A program made the position numbers and the translations under genes. The notes under the pieces were generated by a model. The model had not been told where the DNA came from. It was given only the letters and a program-made list of their open reading frames with translations, and made no database searches. A stretch of 41,708 bases of DNA from Candidatus Enterococcus ferrettii (lineage in GTDB: Bacteria > Bacillota > Bacilli > Lactobacillales > Enterococcaceae): NCBI RefSeq assembly GCF_017377655.1, contig NZ_JAFREL010000049.1, forward strand, positions 1 to 41,708, written 5' to 3'. Shown one piece after another: positions 1-8,221 of the stretch (its first letter is position 1; the number at the start of each line of letters is the position of its first letter).

Positions 1-49
1 AGTTAGGGGTAGCATAGCATCGGTTGAGAGCGGCACATCTTTTGAAATA

Positions 50-57
50 AAACGTTT
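50..57. promoter_or_regulatory. Candidate LacI-family operator upstream of the LacI gene
   Basis: AAACGTTT is a perfect 8-bp palindrome with a central CG, the typical core of LacI-family operators. It lies about 50 bases before the repressor start, so autoregulation is plausible. A single short palindrome is weak evidence. Confidence 0.3.
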
Positions 58-106
58 AATCTATGGGATAGGTTTGTAGATAATGGAGTAAAGGATTGAC
101 AGGATA

Positions 107-1114
107 ATGGGGAAAAAAGCCACAATTAAAGATGTAGCAAGATTTTCTGGGGTATCAATCGCTACCGTATCACTGGTTTTAAATGGAAACGCCCACAAAT
201 TTAGCCCAGCCACAGTTGCTAAAGTGATAGAGGCTAAGAAGGAATTAAATTATTCACCAAATTATTTTGCCCAACGAATGGTAATCAAGGGCAGCAAAAC
301 GATCGGAGTCATGCTTTCAGATATTGCCAATCCATTCTTTGGTCAGCTAATGACCGGAGTCGAAAAAGCACTTTATCAAGAAAATTTTGTTACGGTCTTA
401 TGCAATGCGAACTTCGATATGACAAAGGAACATGACTATCTAGAAGAACTGATGCGTCGTGGAGTAGACGGCTTTATTATTGCAACGCCAGTCATTTCCA
501 ACAAGGCATTATGTGAAATGCTTCATGGCAATAATCATCCCTTTATTGTCATTGACCAAAATCGGACAGAAGGTGCTATTGATTCCGTTGTATCTGATGA
601 TTTTGAGGGGGGCCGTTTGGCAGCTGAACATTTACTTGGATTAGGACATAAGCAGCTGGCAATTGTCATGCCTGTTGAAGGACCAGAAAATTTACAAAAT
701 CGTCTACGAGGTTTCAGAGCGGCCTGCAAGAATCAAGTAGAGACAGTCACAATTTTAGATACAAGTATGAACAAGTCCGGTGGTTATGCTGTGGCTAAGC
801 AAGTAGTAGAGACAAAAGCTACAGGGGTCTTTGCCATTAATGATGAAACAGCTTTTGGGCTCTATCGAGGACTGGAAGATTTAGGAAAAAGTATTCCAGA
901 GGATTACAGTGTGATTGGGTATGATGATGTTGAAATGTGTGAGTATGTTACGCCTCGCTTAACGACTATTGCCCAGCCTATTGAAGAGCTTGGGGAAGCG
1001 GCTGCTCAGCTGTTGATGAAGCGAATTAAAGAGCCGGATAAAGAGGCGGAAGACATTTCTTTACCAGTGACCCTAATTGAGCGTCACTCAACAAGAGTTT
1101 TAAGCGGTAAATAA
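107..1114 (+). CDS. LacI-family transcriptional repressor (RbsR-like)
   Basis: A 335-residue sugar-responsive DNA-binding repressor. The N-terminal helix-turn-helix is clear (TIKDVARFSGVSIATVSLVL, residues about 6-25), followed by the hinge region (ELNYSPNYFAQRM) and a periplasmic-binding-protein-like effector domain that starts near residue 60 with KTIGVMLSDIANPFFGQL. Length is normal for the family. The ATG at 107 follows an AAGGA at 91-95. The arrangement of the effector domain (YLEELMRRGVDGFII) is like ribose repressors of lactic acid bacteria, but no ribose genes are visible downstream; the left edge of the window hides anything upstream. The ligand is therefore unknown. The gene is followed by a hairpin terminator at 1272-1304 and then by adenine deaminase, which has its own promoter. 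Confidence 0.85.
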   Translation: MGKKATIKDVARFSGVSIATVSLVLNGNAHKFSPATVAKVIEAKKELNYSPNYFAQRMVIKGSKTIGVMLSDIANPFFGQLMTGVEKALYQENFVTVLCNANFDMTKEHDYLEELMRRGVDGFIIATPVISNKALCEMLHGNNHPFIVIDQNRTEGAIDSVVSDDFEGGRLAAEHLLGLGHKQLAIVMPVEGPENLQNRLRGFRAACKNQVETVTILDTSMNKSGGYAVAKQVVETKATGVFAINDETAFGLYRGLEDLGKSIPEDYSVIGYDDVEMCEYVTPRLTTIAQPIEELGEAAAQLLMKRIKEPDKEAEDISLPVTLIERHSTRVLSGK

Positions 1115-1271
1115 TTACGAGAGGGTTGACTAGTTTTAATAATAATTGATGCTGATCATGACCAAAAGTATGTTTGTATGAGTCATATATTTTTACTAAA
1201 TAAGGGTCTGATCAATTTACATGTATTGAAGCATCTAGTCGATAATTATCTAGCTTCATAACGTTCAGGAG

Positions 1272-1304
1272 ACATCAACAGTTAAGTATATGTTGATGTT
1301 TTTT
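1272..1304 (+). terminator. Rho-independent terminator after the LacI gene
   Basis: ACATCAACA (1272-1280) pairs with TGTTGATGT (1291-1299), followed by a run of T. It lies 158 bases after the LacI stop. Confidence 0.7.
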
Positions 1305-1533
1305 CTGTTTTAAAGACAAGGACTTCTTAAACTCTGTTAAATAATAAGAGAGCTTGGCTAGTAATGATAGCAATAGAAGGTTTTTAAAAGTGATGCTGCA
1401 TGAGATCAAGTGGTACATAACTTGCTAAAAGGGTAGTTAAGCTGCAGCTTCAATAATGGAGAATACTTGTCAAAAAGTGAGAGGCAGAGTTTTGAAGGAG
1501 CTTCTTTATTTTTTACTCAATACGCAGCACTCC

Positions 1534-1542
1534 TGTTATAAT
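1534..1542 (+). promoter_or_regulatory. Extended -10 promoter of ade
   Basis: TGTTATAAT is an extended -10 element (TGn plus TATAAT at 1537-1542). The -35 is weak (TTTACT near 1512). The start codon lies 31 bases downstream. Confidence 0.6.
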
Positions 1543-1572
1543 AGAGAAAATGTTTTTTAAGGAGTGACCCAA

Positions 1573-3312
1573 TTGAACAAACAACAGTTAAAGCAAATCA
1601 TCGATGTTGCTGCCGGGCGTGTACCAGCAGATGTCGTTTTTAAACAGGCTAAAATTATAGACGTTTATCAAGCCGCGGTTTTGGAGGGCGATGTTGCAGT
1701 GGTGAATGGTGTCATAGCCGGAATTGGCGGTGATTACGAAGGCAAAGTGAGTTATGATCTGCAAGGGAAATATTTGGCCCCCGGTTTGATTGAGTCTCAT
1801 ATTCATGTAGAGTCGTCTTATGTGACACCCGAAGAATTTGGACGATTGTTGGTGCCTCATGGGACAACCACTGTTTTAGCTGATCCTCACGAAATTGTTA
1901 ATGTCTTAGGTTTAAAAGGTCTTGATTATATGCTAGAAGCTGCCAGAGGAACAGCACTGGATATTCGCTATATGCTGCCATCCTGTGTTCCAGCCACAAA
2001 TATGGAAAATGCAGGAGCAGTACTTACAGCTGAAGACATGCTTCAACCGATGAAAGACCAAGTAGTGGATGGTCTAGCGGAATTCATGGATTTTCCCGGC
2101 GTTATTCAAGGGCAAGATGCTATTTTGGATAAGCTTTTGGTAGCTAAAAATCATGGGAAACGAATTGATGGTCATGCACCGATGGTTTTCGCCAAGGATC
2201 TGAATGCTTATGCAGCAGCGGGGATCACTAACGATCACGAGTCCTCTACGATTGAAGAGCTGCAGGATCGAATCGCTCGGGGGATGTATGCCTTCTTGCG
2301 CGAAGGTTCAGTAACGCAAAATTTACGTACGCTAATAAAAGGCGTAACAGTGAATAATTCTCACCGTTGTGTTTTAGTTGCCGATGATTTACAGGCTGCT
2401 TCAATTTTAGAAGTGGGTCATTTAGACAATAGTATTCGAATTTGTATTGAAGAGGGTCTTGAGACGATTCGCGCCATTCAAATGGCGACGATTAATGCAG
2501 CTCAATGCTGCCAATTGCCAGATCGTGGAGCAGTAGCCCCCGGCTTGAAGGCGGATTTTATTGTCTTTTCTGACTTGGAAAAGTTTGCAGTCGAAGAAAC
2601 CTATATTGACGGCGTTTTAGTAGCCAAGAATGGAGAGTACTTACCCGAACTTCAGAAAGTGTCTACAGAAAACGTTCAGTCTAGTGTTCATATTGACCAA
2701 TTTCACTCAGCTCAGCTCCAAATGCATCTAACTTCTGACAAAGCACGAGCAATTGAGGTCGTACCGAAAGAAGCCTTAACCAACGAAGCGGTTGTACCAG
2801 TTCAACGAGATGCGTCGGGAGATTTTATTTACGATGCTCATCAAGATGTAACCAAGATTGCCGTGATTGAGCGTCATCATAATACTGGTAATGTATTTGT
2901 TGGTTTGCTTAAAAATTACGGTTTGAAAAAAGGTGCAATTGGGTTGTCTATCGCCCATGATTCCCATAATCTTATTGTTACTGGAACGAACGACGCTGAC
3001 ATGACGGTTGCGGTAGAGGCTTTAAAAGAGTTAGGTGGTGGAGTCGTATTAGTCAATGATCAAGAAGTCATTGGGCAATTAGCCTTACCAATCGCTGGTT
3101 TGATGAGCGATCTGACTGGCGTAGAAGTAGCTCAGCAGGAAGCAATTATCAATCAGATTGCTCATGAGGAACTAGGGATTTCTACGGAAGTTGATCCGAT
3201 TATGACTCTAGGCTTTATGTCATTAGCGGTAATTCCCAGCCTGAAGATTACTGATTTAGGTTTGGTGGATGTCACAAAATTTGAGATTGTGCCCGTCTCA
3301 GTAACGGATTAA
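1573..3312 (+). CDS. ade: Adenine deaminase
   Basis: Converts adenine to hypoxanthine and ammonia in purine salvage. The protein is 579 residues, normal for bacterial Ade of the amidohydrolase superfamily. The metal-binding HIHVESS motif lies near residue 76, preceded by the LAPGLIESH segment; HAPMV and the DHESS motif follow, as in the family. I chose the TTG at 1573 because AAGGAG at 1559-1564 sits 8 bases before it; the upstream in-frame GTG at 1564 overlaps that ribosome site and would be too close to use it. The gene stands alone with its own extended -10 promoter. It shares no evident function with the LacI gene before it. Confidence 0.93.
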   Translation: MNKQQLKQIIDVAAGRVPADVVFKQAKIIDVYQAAVLEGDVAVVNGVIAGIGGDYEGKVSYDLQGKYLAPGLIESHIHVESSYVTPEEFGRLLVPHGTTTVLADPHEIVNVLGLKGLDYMLEAARGTALDIRYMLPSCVPATNMENAGAVLTAEDMLQPMKDQVVDGLAEFMDFPGVIQGQDAILDKLLVAKNHGKRIDGHAPMVFAKDLNAYAAAGITNDHESSTIEELQDRIARGMYAFLREGSVTQNLRTLIKGVTVNNSHRCVLVADDLQAASILEVGHLDNSIRICIEEGLETIRAIQMATINAAQCCQLPDRGAVAPGLKADFIVFSDLEKFAVEETYIDGVLVAKNGEYLPELQKVSTENVQSSVHIDQFHSAQLQMHLTSDKARAIEVVPKEALTNEAVVPVQRDASGDFIYDAHQDVTKIAVIERHHNTGNVFVGLLKNYGLKKGAIGLSIAHDSHNLIVTGTNDADMTVAVEALKELGGGVVLVNDQEVIGQLALPIAGLMSDLTGVEVAQQEAIINQIAHEELGISTEVDPIMTLGFMSLAVIPSLKITDLGLVDVTKFEIVPVSVTD

Positions 3313-3369
3313 TAGACAAAATAACCGGAATTTCCTGAAGAAAATCACAGGAGATTCCAGTTTTCGTTT

Positions 3370-4131
3370 TTAACTGTCTTCTTTGTTGCGACTTACCCGT
3401 ATTGCATAGGAATCCAGTAAGATTCGAGCAATTACTGACAAAGGCAGACGAGAGCGGACTTCGTAATCAGGGAAAAAAGAAATTTCTGATTTGAAGCCAA
3501 TTAAGGACAATTCACAAAGGTCAGTCAGTCGACTGTCATTATTAGCAGTGATCAAAATCGTTGTGATCTCCTCTTTATAACAGTTTTTAGCAGCAACCAC
3601 CAATTCCTCCGTTTCGCCATTTAGAGAAACAAAAATCACGGTATCACTTTTACTTAAACGAGTGCTCATGGTCTTGATAATATTAGGATCAGTATGCAGT
3701 TCACAATATTTTCCTGCCAGCTGGAATTTAATTTTCATTTCTTCGGCAATTAGTTCAGAGAAGGCACGGGCAAAAAGAATAATCCGCTGCGAGCTGCCGA
3801 TTTTTTGAATAGCATCCTCAATAATCCCTGTATCCAGCATGTTAATGGTACGAACTACTTCCTGCTCATTTTTCAAAATGGAGCGGCGGATTTCTTCATC
3901 TACCCGATCTACTTTAGCAAAATTGATTGTGGAGCTGGCTTGTTCTTTTAAGTGGTGTTTGAAGGAAGTAAAGCCTTCATAGCCTTTTTTCTTCATGGTT
4001 CGAACAATCGTACTGGTAGAAACATTGGCTAATTCACTCAGTTTTACAATCGACAAGTTTGGAATATCATTCATATGCTTGGTTATGTATTTCCACAAAT
4101 AAGCTTCTGCCTCACTCAACTTGCTATCCAT
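3370..4131 (-). CDS. RpiR/MurR-family regulator of the adjacent kinase-PTS-aldolase operon
   Basis: A 253-residue regulator with an N-terminal RpiR helix-turn-helix (LSIVKLSELANVSTSTIVRT, residues about 25-44) and a C-terminal SIS domain that binds sugar phosphates. The SIS core is visible in SSQRIILFARAFS and SDTVIFVSLNGETEELV. A longer frame reaches 4239, but the ATG at 4131 has AAGGAGG 7 bases upstream and starts at the normal N-terminus. It is divergent from the PfkB-PTS-LacD operon, and a long inverted repeat lies between them (4247-4289). Control of that operon by a phosphorylated intermediate is inferred. In Bacillus licheniformis a MurR/RpiR gene accompanies a comparable fruA2-fruK2-gatY tagatose set (from memory). 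Confidence 0.88.
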   Translation of the reverse strand: MDSKLSEAEAYLWKYITKHMNDIPNLSIVKLSELANVSTSTIVRTMKKKGYEGFTSFKHHLKEQASSTINFAKVDRVDEEIRRSILKNEQEVVRTINMLDTGIIEDAIQKIGSSQRIILFARAFSELIAEEMKIKFQLAGKYCELHTDPNIIKTMSTRLSKSDTVIFVSLNGETEELVVAAKNCYKEEITTILITANNDSRLTDLCELSLIGFKSEISFFPDYEVRSRLPLSVIARILLDSYAIRVSRNKEDS

Positions 4132-4246
4132 GCTTGATCCCTCCTTAATTCTTATCATATTGTAAGCTCTTTTATTTTGAAAAGCAAACCGTTCTAAGAT
4201 ATTTTTTGGCATAGGCAAAGTAAAAAGATGAATTGCCAACTGTTTA

Positions 4247-4289
4247 GGAAATGTTTTCGGCAGGTTCCCCTTTTTTAGAAAACATTACC
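4247..4289. promoter_or_regulatory. Inverted-repeat operator candidate in the RpiR/kinase divergent region
   Basis: GGAAATGTTTTC (4247-4258) and GAAAACATTACC (4278-4289) are reverse complements except for one base. Their centres are about 31 bases apart, three helical turns. The right arm lies just upstream of a CATAAT -10 candidate at 4304-4309. This is the best candidate for RpiR binding; binding itself is not shown. Confidence 0.5.
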
Positions 4290-4335
4290 AGAAGTTTCTA
4301 AGGCATAATGAAGTTACAGAGATGGAGGGAAAGAA

Positions 4336-5256
4336 ATGGTAAATGTATATACCTGCACCATGAATCTGGCGATTGATTTATACATCGAAACAGAGCAGTT
4401 AATCCCCAAAGTAGTCAATCGAACAATCGATGACGACATTCAGGCTAATGGAAAAGGCGTCAATGTTTCCCTATTGCTGAAAATGCTGGGGATTCCCAAT
4501 ACAGCCCTTGGTTTTAGTGGCGGGTTTACTGGAGAATATATTGAACAATTTTTAAACAAGCAGGACATTCAAACCGATTTTGTTACAGTTGAAGGAATAA
4601 CCCGGATTAACGTTTTTACTCAAGTTAATAGTGAGCAGACCGAGTACAAGTTGGTGAACAAAGGGCCAGAAATTGATTCACCAAGCATTGATGCCCTGCT
4701 TCAACAGATTTGTCAGTTCAAGTCGGGAGATTATCTATGTGTTTCCGGCAGTTTGCCGCGGGGGGTATCACCAAGTATTTTAATTGAGATTAGTAAAATT
4801 TGCTTCGAAAATAAGGTGAACTTGATCATCGACAGCAGCTATACGGAAATTTTAGCATGCCTGCCTTACAAACCCTTTCTATTGAAACCTAACGAAGATG
4901 AGTTGGCAGAATGGTTTGGCAAAGAGCGATTGAAGGAGAATGAATATGTTACTTATGGGAAGAAGCTGATTGCTGCAGGAGCTAAAAATGTGCTGTTGTC
5001 ATTAGGAAGTGAAGGAGCCATTTTTATCAATCAGGAGCACTGTCTACGAGGAAATTCACCGAAGGGCAAGCTGGTTAACTCAGCCTGTGCCGGAGATACG
5101 CTATTAGGAACTTTTTTAGCAGGACTAATTAAAGAAAATGACCCTGCTGAAACTTTACGAACAAGTATTGCAGCCGGGAGCTCAACTGCTTTTAGAAAAG
5201 GATTAACTGATCTGTCGGATGTTGCAGAATTAGAAAAACAAATCACAATCGAATAG
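4336..5256 (+). CDS. PfkB-family sugar-1-phosphate kinase (tagatose-1-P/fructose-1-P kinase-like)
   Basis: A 306-residue cytoplasmic kinase of the FruK/LacC group in the PfkB superfamily, expected to phosphorylate a ketohexose 1-phosphate to the 1,6-bisphosphate. Visible motifs are the N-terminal NGKGVNVS substrate loop (about residue 38), SGSLPRGVSP in the middle and the C-terminal catalytic SACAGDTLLG (Asp near residue 253), where the usual GAGD reads CAGD. It is the first gene of an operon with fructose-type EIIBC and EIIA and LacD. Since LacD cleaves tagatose 1,6-bisphosphate, a tagatose-1-phosphate kinase role (TagK) fits best. Fructose-1-phosphate kinase is the main alternative; sequence alone does not decide. 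Confidence 0.85.
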   Translation: MVNVYTCTMNLAIDLYIETEQLIPKVVNRTIDDDIQANGKGVNVSLLLKMLGIPNTALGFSGGFTGEYIEQFLNKQDIQTDFVTVEGITRINVFTQVNSEQTEYKLVNKGPEIDSPSIDALLQQICQFKSGDYLCVSGSLPRGVSPSILIEISKICFENKVNLIIDSSYTEILACLPYKPFLLKPNEDELAEWFGKERLKENEYVTYGKKLIAAGAKNVLLSLGSEGAIFINQEHCLRGNSPKGKLVNSACAGDTLLGTFLAGLIKENDPAETLRTSIAAGSSTAFRKGLTDLSDVAELEKQITIE

Positions 5257-5268
5257 GAGGAACATGCA

Positions 5269-6660
5269 ATGACAAAATATCAAATTATTGCCGCTACTGG
5301 CTGTCCCACAGGTATCGCCCATACGTACATGGCACAGGAGGCTTTGGAACAGGCGGCTAAGAAAAAGGGAATCAGCATTAAGGTGGAAACCCATGGACAA
5401 GTTGGAGTCGAAAATGAACTGAGCCCCGAAGAAATTGCTGGTGCCGAAGCTGTCATTATTGCTGCGGATAAAGATGTTCACGCTGAACGCTTTGCAGGTA
5501 AACGGATCATTGATGTACCTGTAGCCAAAGGGATTAAGGATGCGGAACAACTAATTGATGATGCTTTAGCAGGCAAGGGTAAAATTTCTCATGAAGAAAA
5601 TACAACAGCAGTTGAGCAGGAAAATGAAAAAAGCTCCAGTGGAATTGGCCGTTCTATCTATAAGAACTTAATGAATGGTGTTTCCCATATGCTGCCATTC
5701 GTTGTCAGTGGCGGAGTACTAATTGCGATTTCCTTCTTGTGGGGGATTTACTCAGCTGACCCAACCAATGCGCAATATAACGAACTTGCCGCTCGCTTAA
5801 ACAGTATTGGTGGTTTTGCTATGAGCATGATGGTTCCGATACTTTCAGCCTATATTGCGGAAAGCATTGCTAAACGTCCTGGTTTGGTGGTTGGTTTTGT
5901 AGGCGGATTGATTGCTGCTGATGGAGGAACAGGCTTCTTAGGCGGAATTGTTTCAGGTTTCTTGGCCGGTTATGTAATTTTAGGCTTAGGTAAGCTGTTG
6001 ACACCATTACCAAAATCATTGGATGGGTTGAAGGCCATCTTCTTGTATCCAGTTTTGGGCGTTGCTGTAACTGGATTAATTATGTCAGTGGTTTCTGGTC
6101 CGATGTCCTCTATCAATGAAGCGATGATGAACTTCCTGGCCGGGTTTGAAAATTCAAGTCCCTTAGTTTTAGGAATAATTGTCGGCTGTATGTGTGCCTT
6201 TGATATGGGCGGACCGATTAATAAAGCCGCTTATGTAACAGGAACTGCCTTGTTAGCAGAAGGAAACACAACCTTTATGGCCGGTGTATCCGCAGCCTGT
6301 ATCGCTCCACCGCTAATTACTGGTTTTGCCGTACTGCTGTTTGGAAAATATTTTGACAAAAATGACCGAAATGCGGGATTGGTTAACTTTGTTCTGGGTT
6401 CTACTCATATCACAGAAGGAGCGATTCCTTTTGCAGCGAAAGATCCGTTGCGTGTATTGCCAACCATGATGATTGGTTCGTCAATTGCAGCTGTTTTGAC
6501 CTATATGTTTAAAGTTCAAGTACCAGCACCGCATGGTGGATTCTTAGTCTTGCCAGTAGTTACTCATGGATTTTTGTGGGTCGTTGCTATTCTAATCGGT
6601 TCAATTGTAGGTGGTGTCTTATTAGGATTGATTCAAAAAAATCGAGTGAAGAAAGCATAA
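5269..6660 (+). CDS. PTS fructose-type EIIBC component
   Basis: A 463-residue membrane permease that imports and phosphorylates a ketohexose, probably at C1. The N-terminal IIB domain (residues 1-100) carries the phospho-cysteine in AATGCPTGIAHTYMA (Cys12). A charged linker at about 100-125 leads to the IIC domain (130-463) with many hydrophobic segments, the conserved GGVLIAISFLWG start and the FDMGGPINKAAYV motif. The EIIA partner is the separate next gene rather than fused as in many FruA proteins. It starts 12 bases after the kinase, behind AGGAGG. The substrate is inferred from the aldolase to be tagatose or fructose. Confidence 0.92.
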   Translation: MTKYQIIAATGCPTGIAHTYMAQEALEQAAKKKGISIKVETHGQVGVENELSPEEIAGAEAVIIAADKDVHAERFAGKRIIDVPVAKGIKDAEQLIDDALAGKGKISHEENTTAVEQENEKSSSGIGRSIYKNLMNGVSHMLPFVVSGGVLIAISFLWGIYSADPTNAQYNELAARLNSIGGFAMSMMVPILSAYIAESIAKRPGLVVGFVGGLIAADGGTGFLGGIVSGFLAGYVILGLGKLLTPLPKSLDGLKAIFLYPVLGVAVTGLIMSVVSGPMSSINEAMMNFLAGFENSSPLVLGIIVGCMCAFDMGGPINKAAYVTGTALLAEGNTTFMAGVSAACIAPPLITGFAVLLFGKYFDKNDRNAGLVNFVLGSTHITEGAIPFAAKDPLRVLPTMMIGSSIAAVLTYMFKVQVPAPHGGFLVLPVVTHGFLWVVAILIGSIVGGVLLGLIQKNRVKKA

Positions 6661-6675
6661 AGGAGTGAAAAAGAT

Positions 6676-7128
6676 ATGTTAAATGAAGAATTGATTTTTA
6701 CCAATCTGGCTTTGCCGGACCAAGAAGCGACCTTTCAATTTCTGGCGAAAACCATTGTAGAGAAAGAGTTAGCCAATAATGAACAAGCCGTTTATGATGC
6801 GTTAAAAAAACGCGAAGCTGAAGGAACTACGGGAATGATGGATGGCTTTGCGATTCCTCATGCGAAAAGCGATGCGGTCAGTCAGCCAGCAATTATCGTA
6901 GTTAAACTTAAAGACGGGATCAACTGGGATAGTCTGGATGGCAAGCCTACGAAATATGTGATTGCACTATTTATTCCAGTTGCTGAAGGCGGTACGACTC
7001 ATTTAAAGGTACTTTCTCAAGTTGCGCGCATGTTAATGAAGGAAGAGTTCAAAACACAATTTATCGGAACTAACTCAAGCAAAGAGTTAGCCCAATCAAT
7101 CTCAAGCCAATTAGAAGGAGCCAACTAA
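6676..7128 (+). CDS. PTS fructose-type EIIA component
   Basis: A 150-residue cytoplasmic phosphocarrier of the fructose/mannitol EIIA family. The phosphorylated histidine is His62 in [12 protein letters not shown]. It receives phosphate from HPr and passes it to the cysteine of the preceding EIIBC. It lies 15 bases after EIIBC behind AAAGGAGTG and ends 2 bases before the aldolase, so the genes are certainly co-transcribed. Confidence 0.93.
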   Translation: MLNEELIFTNLALPDQEATFQFLAKTIVEKELANNEQAVYDALKKREAEGTTGMMDGFAIPHAKSDAVSQPAIIVVKLKDGINWDSLDGKPTKYVIALFIPVAEGGTTHLKVLSQVARMLMKEEFKTQFIGTNSSKELAQSISSQLEGAN

Positions 7129-7130
7129 TC

Positions 7131-8138
7131 GTGAAAAAATTAAATGCAGTTCAATATACTAACTTAATGAACACTTGTAATGCGGATGGAATAATCGGTG
7201 CTTTAGCCATTGATCAGCGTGGTGCTTTGAAAAAGATGATCGCCAAATACAAAGAAACAGCGACTGATCAAGATATTATCGATTTCAAGAAAATTGTCTC
7301 AGAAGAATTAACGCCGTATGCAACATCAATCTTGCTGGACCCAGAATATGGTTTGCCAGCGGCAAAAGCCCGGGCAGAAAATGCCGGTTTGCTGCTAGCC
7401 TATGAAAAAACAGGCTACGATGCATCAACTCCGGGTCGGTTGCCTGATTCATTAAATGTTTGGTCCGTGAAGCGCCTGAAAGAAGCTAGAGCAGACGCCT
7501 GCAAGTTCTTACTGTATTACGACATCGATGAAGCCGATGAAATCAATGATCAAAAGAAAGCCTATATGGAAAGAATCGGTTCTGAATGTGTGGCTGAAGG
7601 AATTCCATTCTTCTTGGAGCTGGTTTCTTATGATGCCACTATTACGGATGCCGCTTCAGAAGAATATGCCAAAGTAAAACCTCATAAAGTGAATGATATG
7701 ATGAAGGAGTTCTCCAACCCTCGTTATAACGTGGATGTATTGAAGGTCGAAGTTCCTGTCAATATGAAGTTTGTCGAAGGATTTGGTGAAATTGAAGTTT
7801 ACTCTAAATCGGAAGCAGCAGAACTTTTTGAGGAACAGAGTAAAGCAACTGATCTGCCATTTATCTTTTTAAGTGCAGGTGTCAGTGCAGAATTATTCCA
7901 GAAAACATTACACTTTGCTAAAGATTCTGGTTCAACGTTTAACGGTGTTCTTTGCGGTCGTGCAACCTGGGCAAATGGTGTAGAACCCTTTATTACCAAG
8001 GGTGAAGAGGCTGCTCGTGAATGGTTAAGGACCATTGGACGCAAGAATATTGAAGAGCTGAATAAGGTCCTTAAAGTAACAGCATCTCCATTACAAGACA
8101 AAGTTGAATCCGAAATAACAACTCAACGTTTTTCATAA
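7131..8138 (+). CDS. lacD: Tagatose-1,6-bisphosphate aldolase, LacD type
   Basis: A 335-residue class I (Schiff-base) aldolase that splits tagatose 1,6-bisphosphate into dihydroxyacetone phosphate and glyceraldehyde 3-phosphate. It matches LacD throughout: [14 protein letters not shown] near the N-terminus, [20 protein letters not shown], and [11 protein letters not shown] containing the expected catalytic lysine. Length is slightly above the usual 325 or so. The GTG at 7131 is the start, with AGAAGGAG 10 bases upstream. It closes the operon before a strong hairpin terminator. LacA, LacB and LacC are not nearby, so this copy serves the local PTS rather than lactose breakdown. LacD enzymes are known to accept stereoisomeric hexose bisphosphates, so fructose 1,6-bisphosphate is also possible. 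Confidence 0.9.
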   Translation: MKKLNAVQYTNLMNTCNADGIIGALAIDQRGALKKMIAKYKETATDQDIIDFKKIVSEELTPYATSILLDPEYGLPAAKARAENAGLLLAYEKTGYDASTPGRLPDSLNVWSVKRLKEARADACKFLLYYDIDEADEINDQKKAYMERIGSECVAEGIPFFLELVSYDATITDAASEEYAKVKPHKVNDMMKEFSNPRYNVDVLKVEVPVNMKFVEGFGEIEVYSKSEAAELFEEQSKATDLPFIFLSAGVSAELFQKTLHFAKDSGSTFNGVLCGRATWANGVEPFITKGEEAAREWLRTIGRKNIEELNKVLKVTASPLQDKVESEITTQRFS

Positions 8139-8139
8139 A

Positions 8140-8183
8140 AATAAGACTGGCCTTCACAGAAAAATGTGTAGGCCAGTCTTATT
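8140..8183. terminator. Terminator after lacD
   Basis: AATAAGACTGGCCT..CACA pairs with TGTG.AGGCCAGTCTTATT around a short A-rich loop, nearly 19 base pairs. The T tail is short on the plus strand. It separates the tagatose-type operon from the LevR gene. Confidence 0.75.
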
Positions 8184-8221
8184 GAAGTTTACTTTAATTA
8201 TATTTCTTGAGGAGGGAATGT

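Larger units (their letters stand above)
1115..1572. other. Intergenic region between the LacI gene and ade
   Basis: About 460 bases without a supported gene. It holds a terminator at 1272-1304 and the ade promoter near 1537. I see no coding signal in the rest and no purine-riboswitch-like fold. Confidence 0.6.

Noticed and set aside
107..1114. Naming the first gene rbsR outright
   Set aside because: No ribose kinase or transporter gene is in the window, so only the family can be supported.
1305..1533. Possible purine riboswitch upstream of adenine deaminase
   Set aside because: No conserved three-way-junction sequences or expression-platform hairpin could be found, and a simple extended -10 promoter lies just before the gene.
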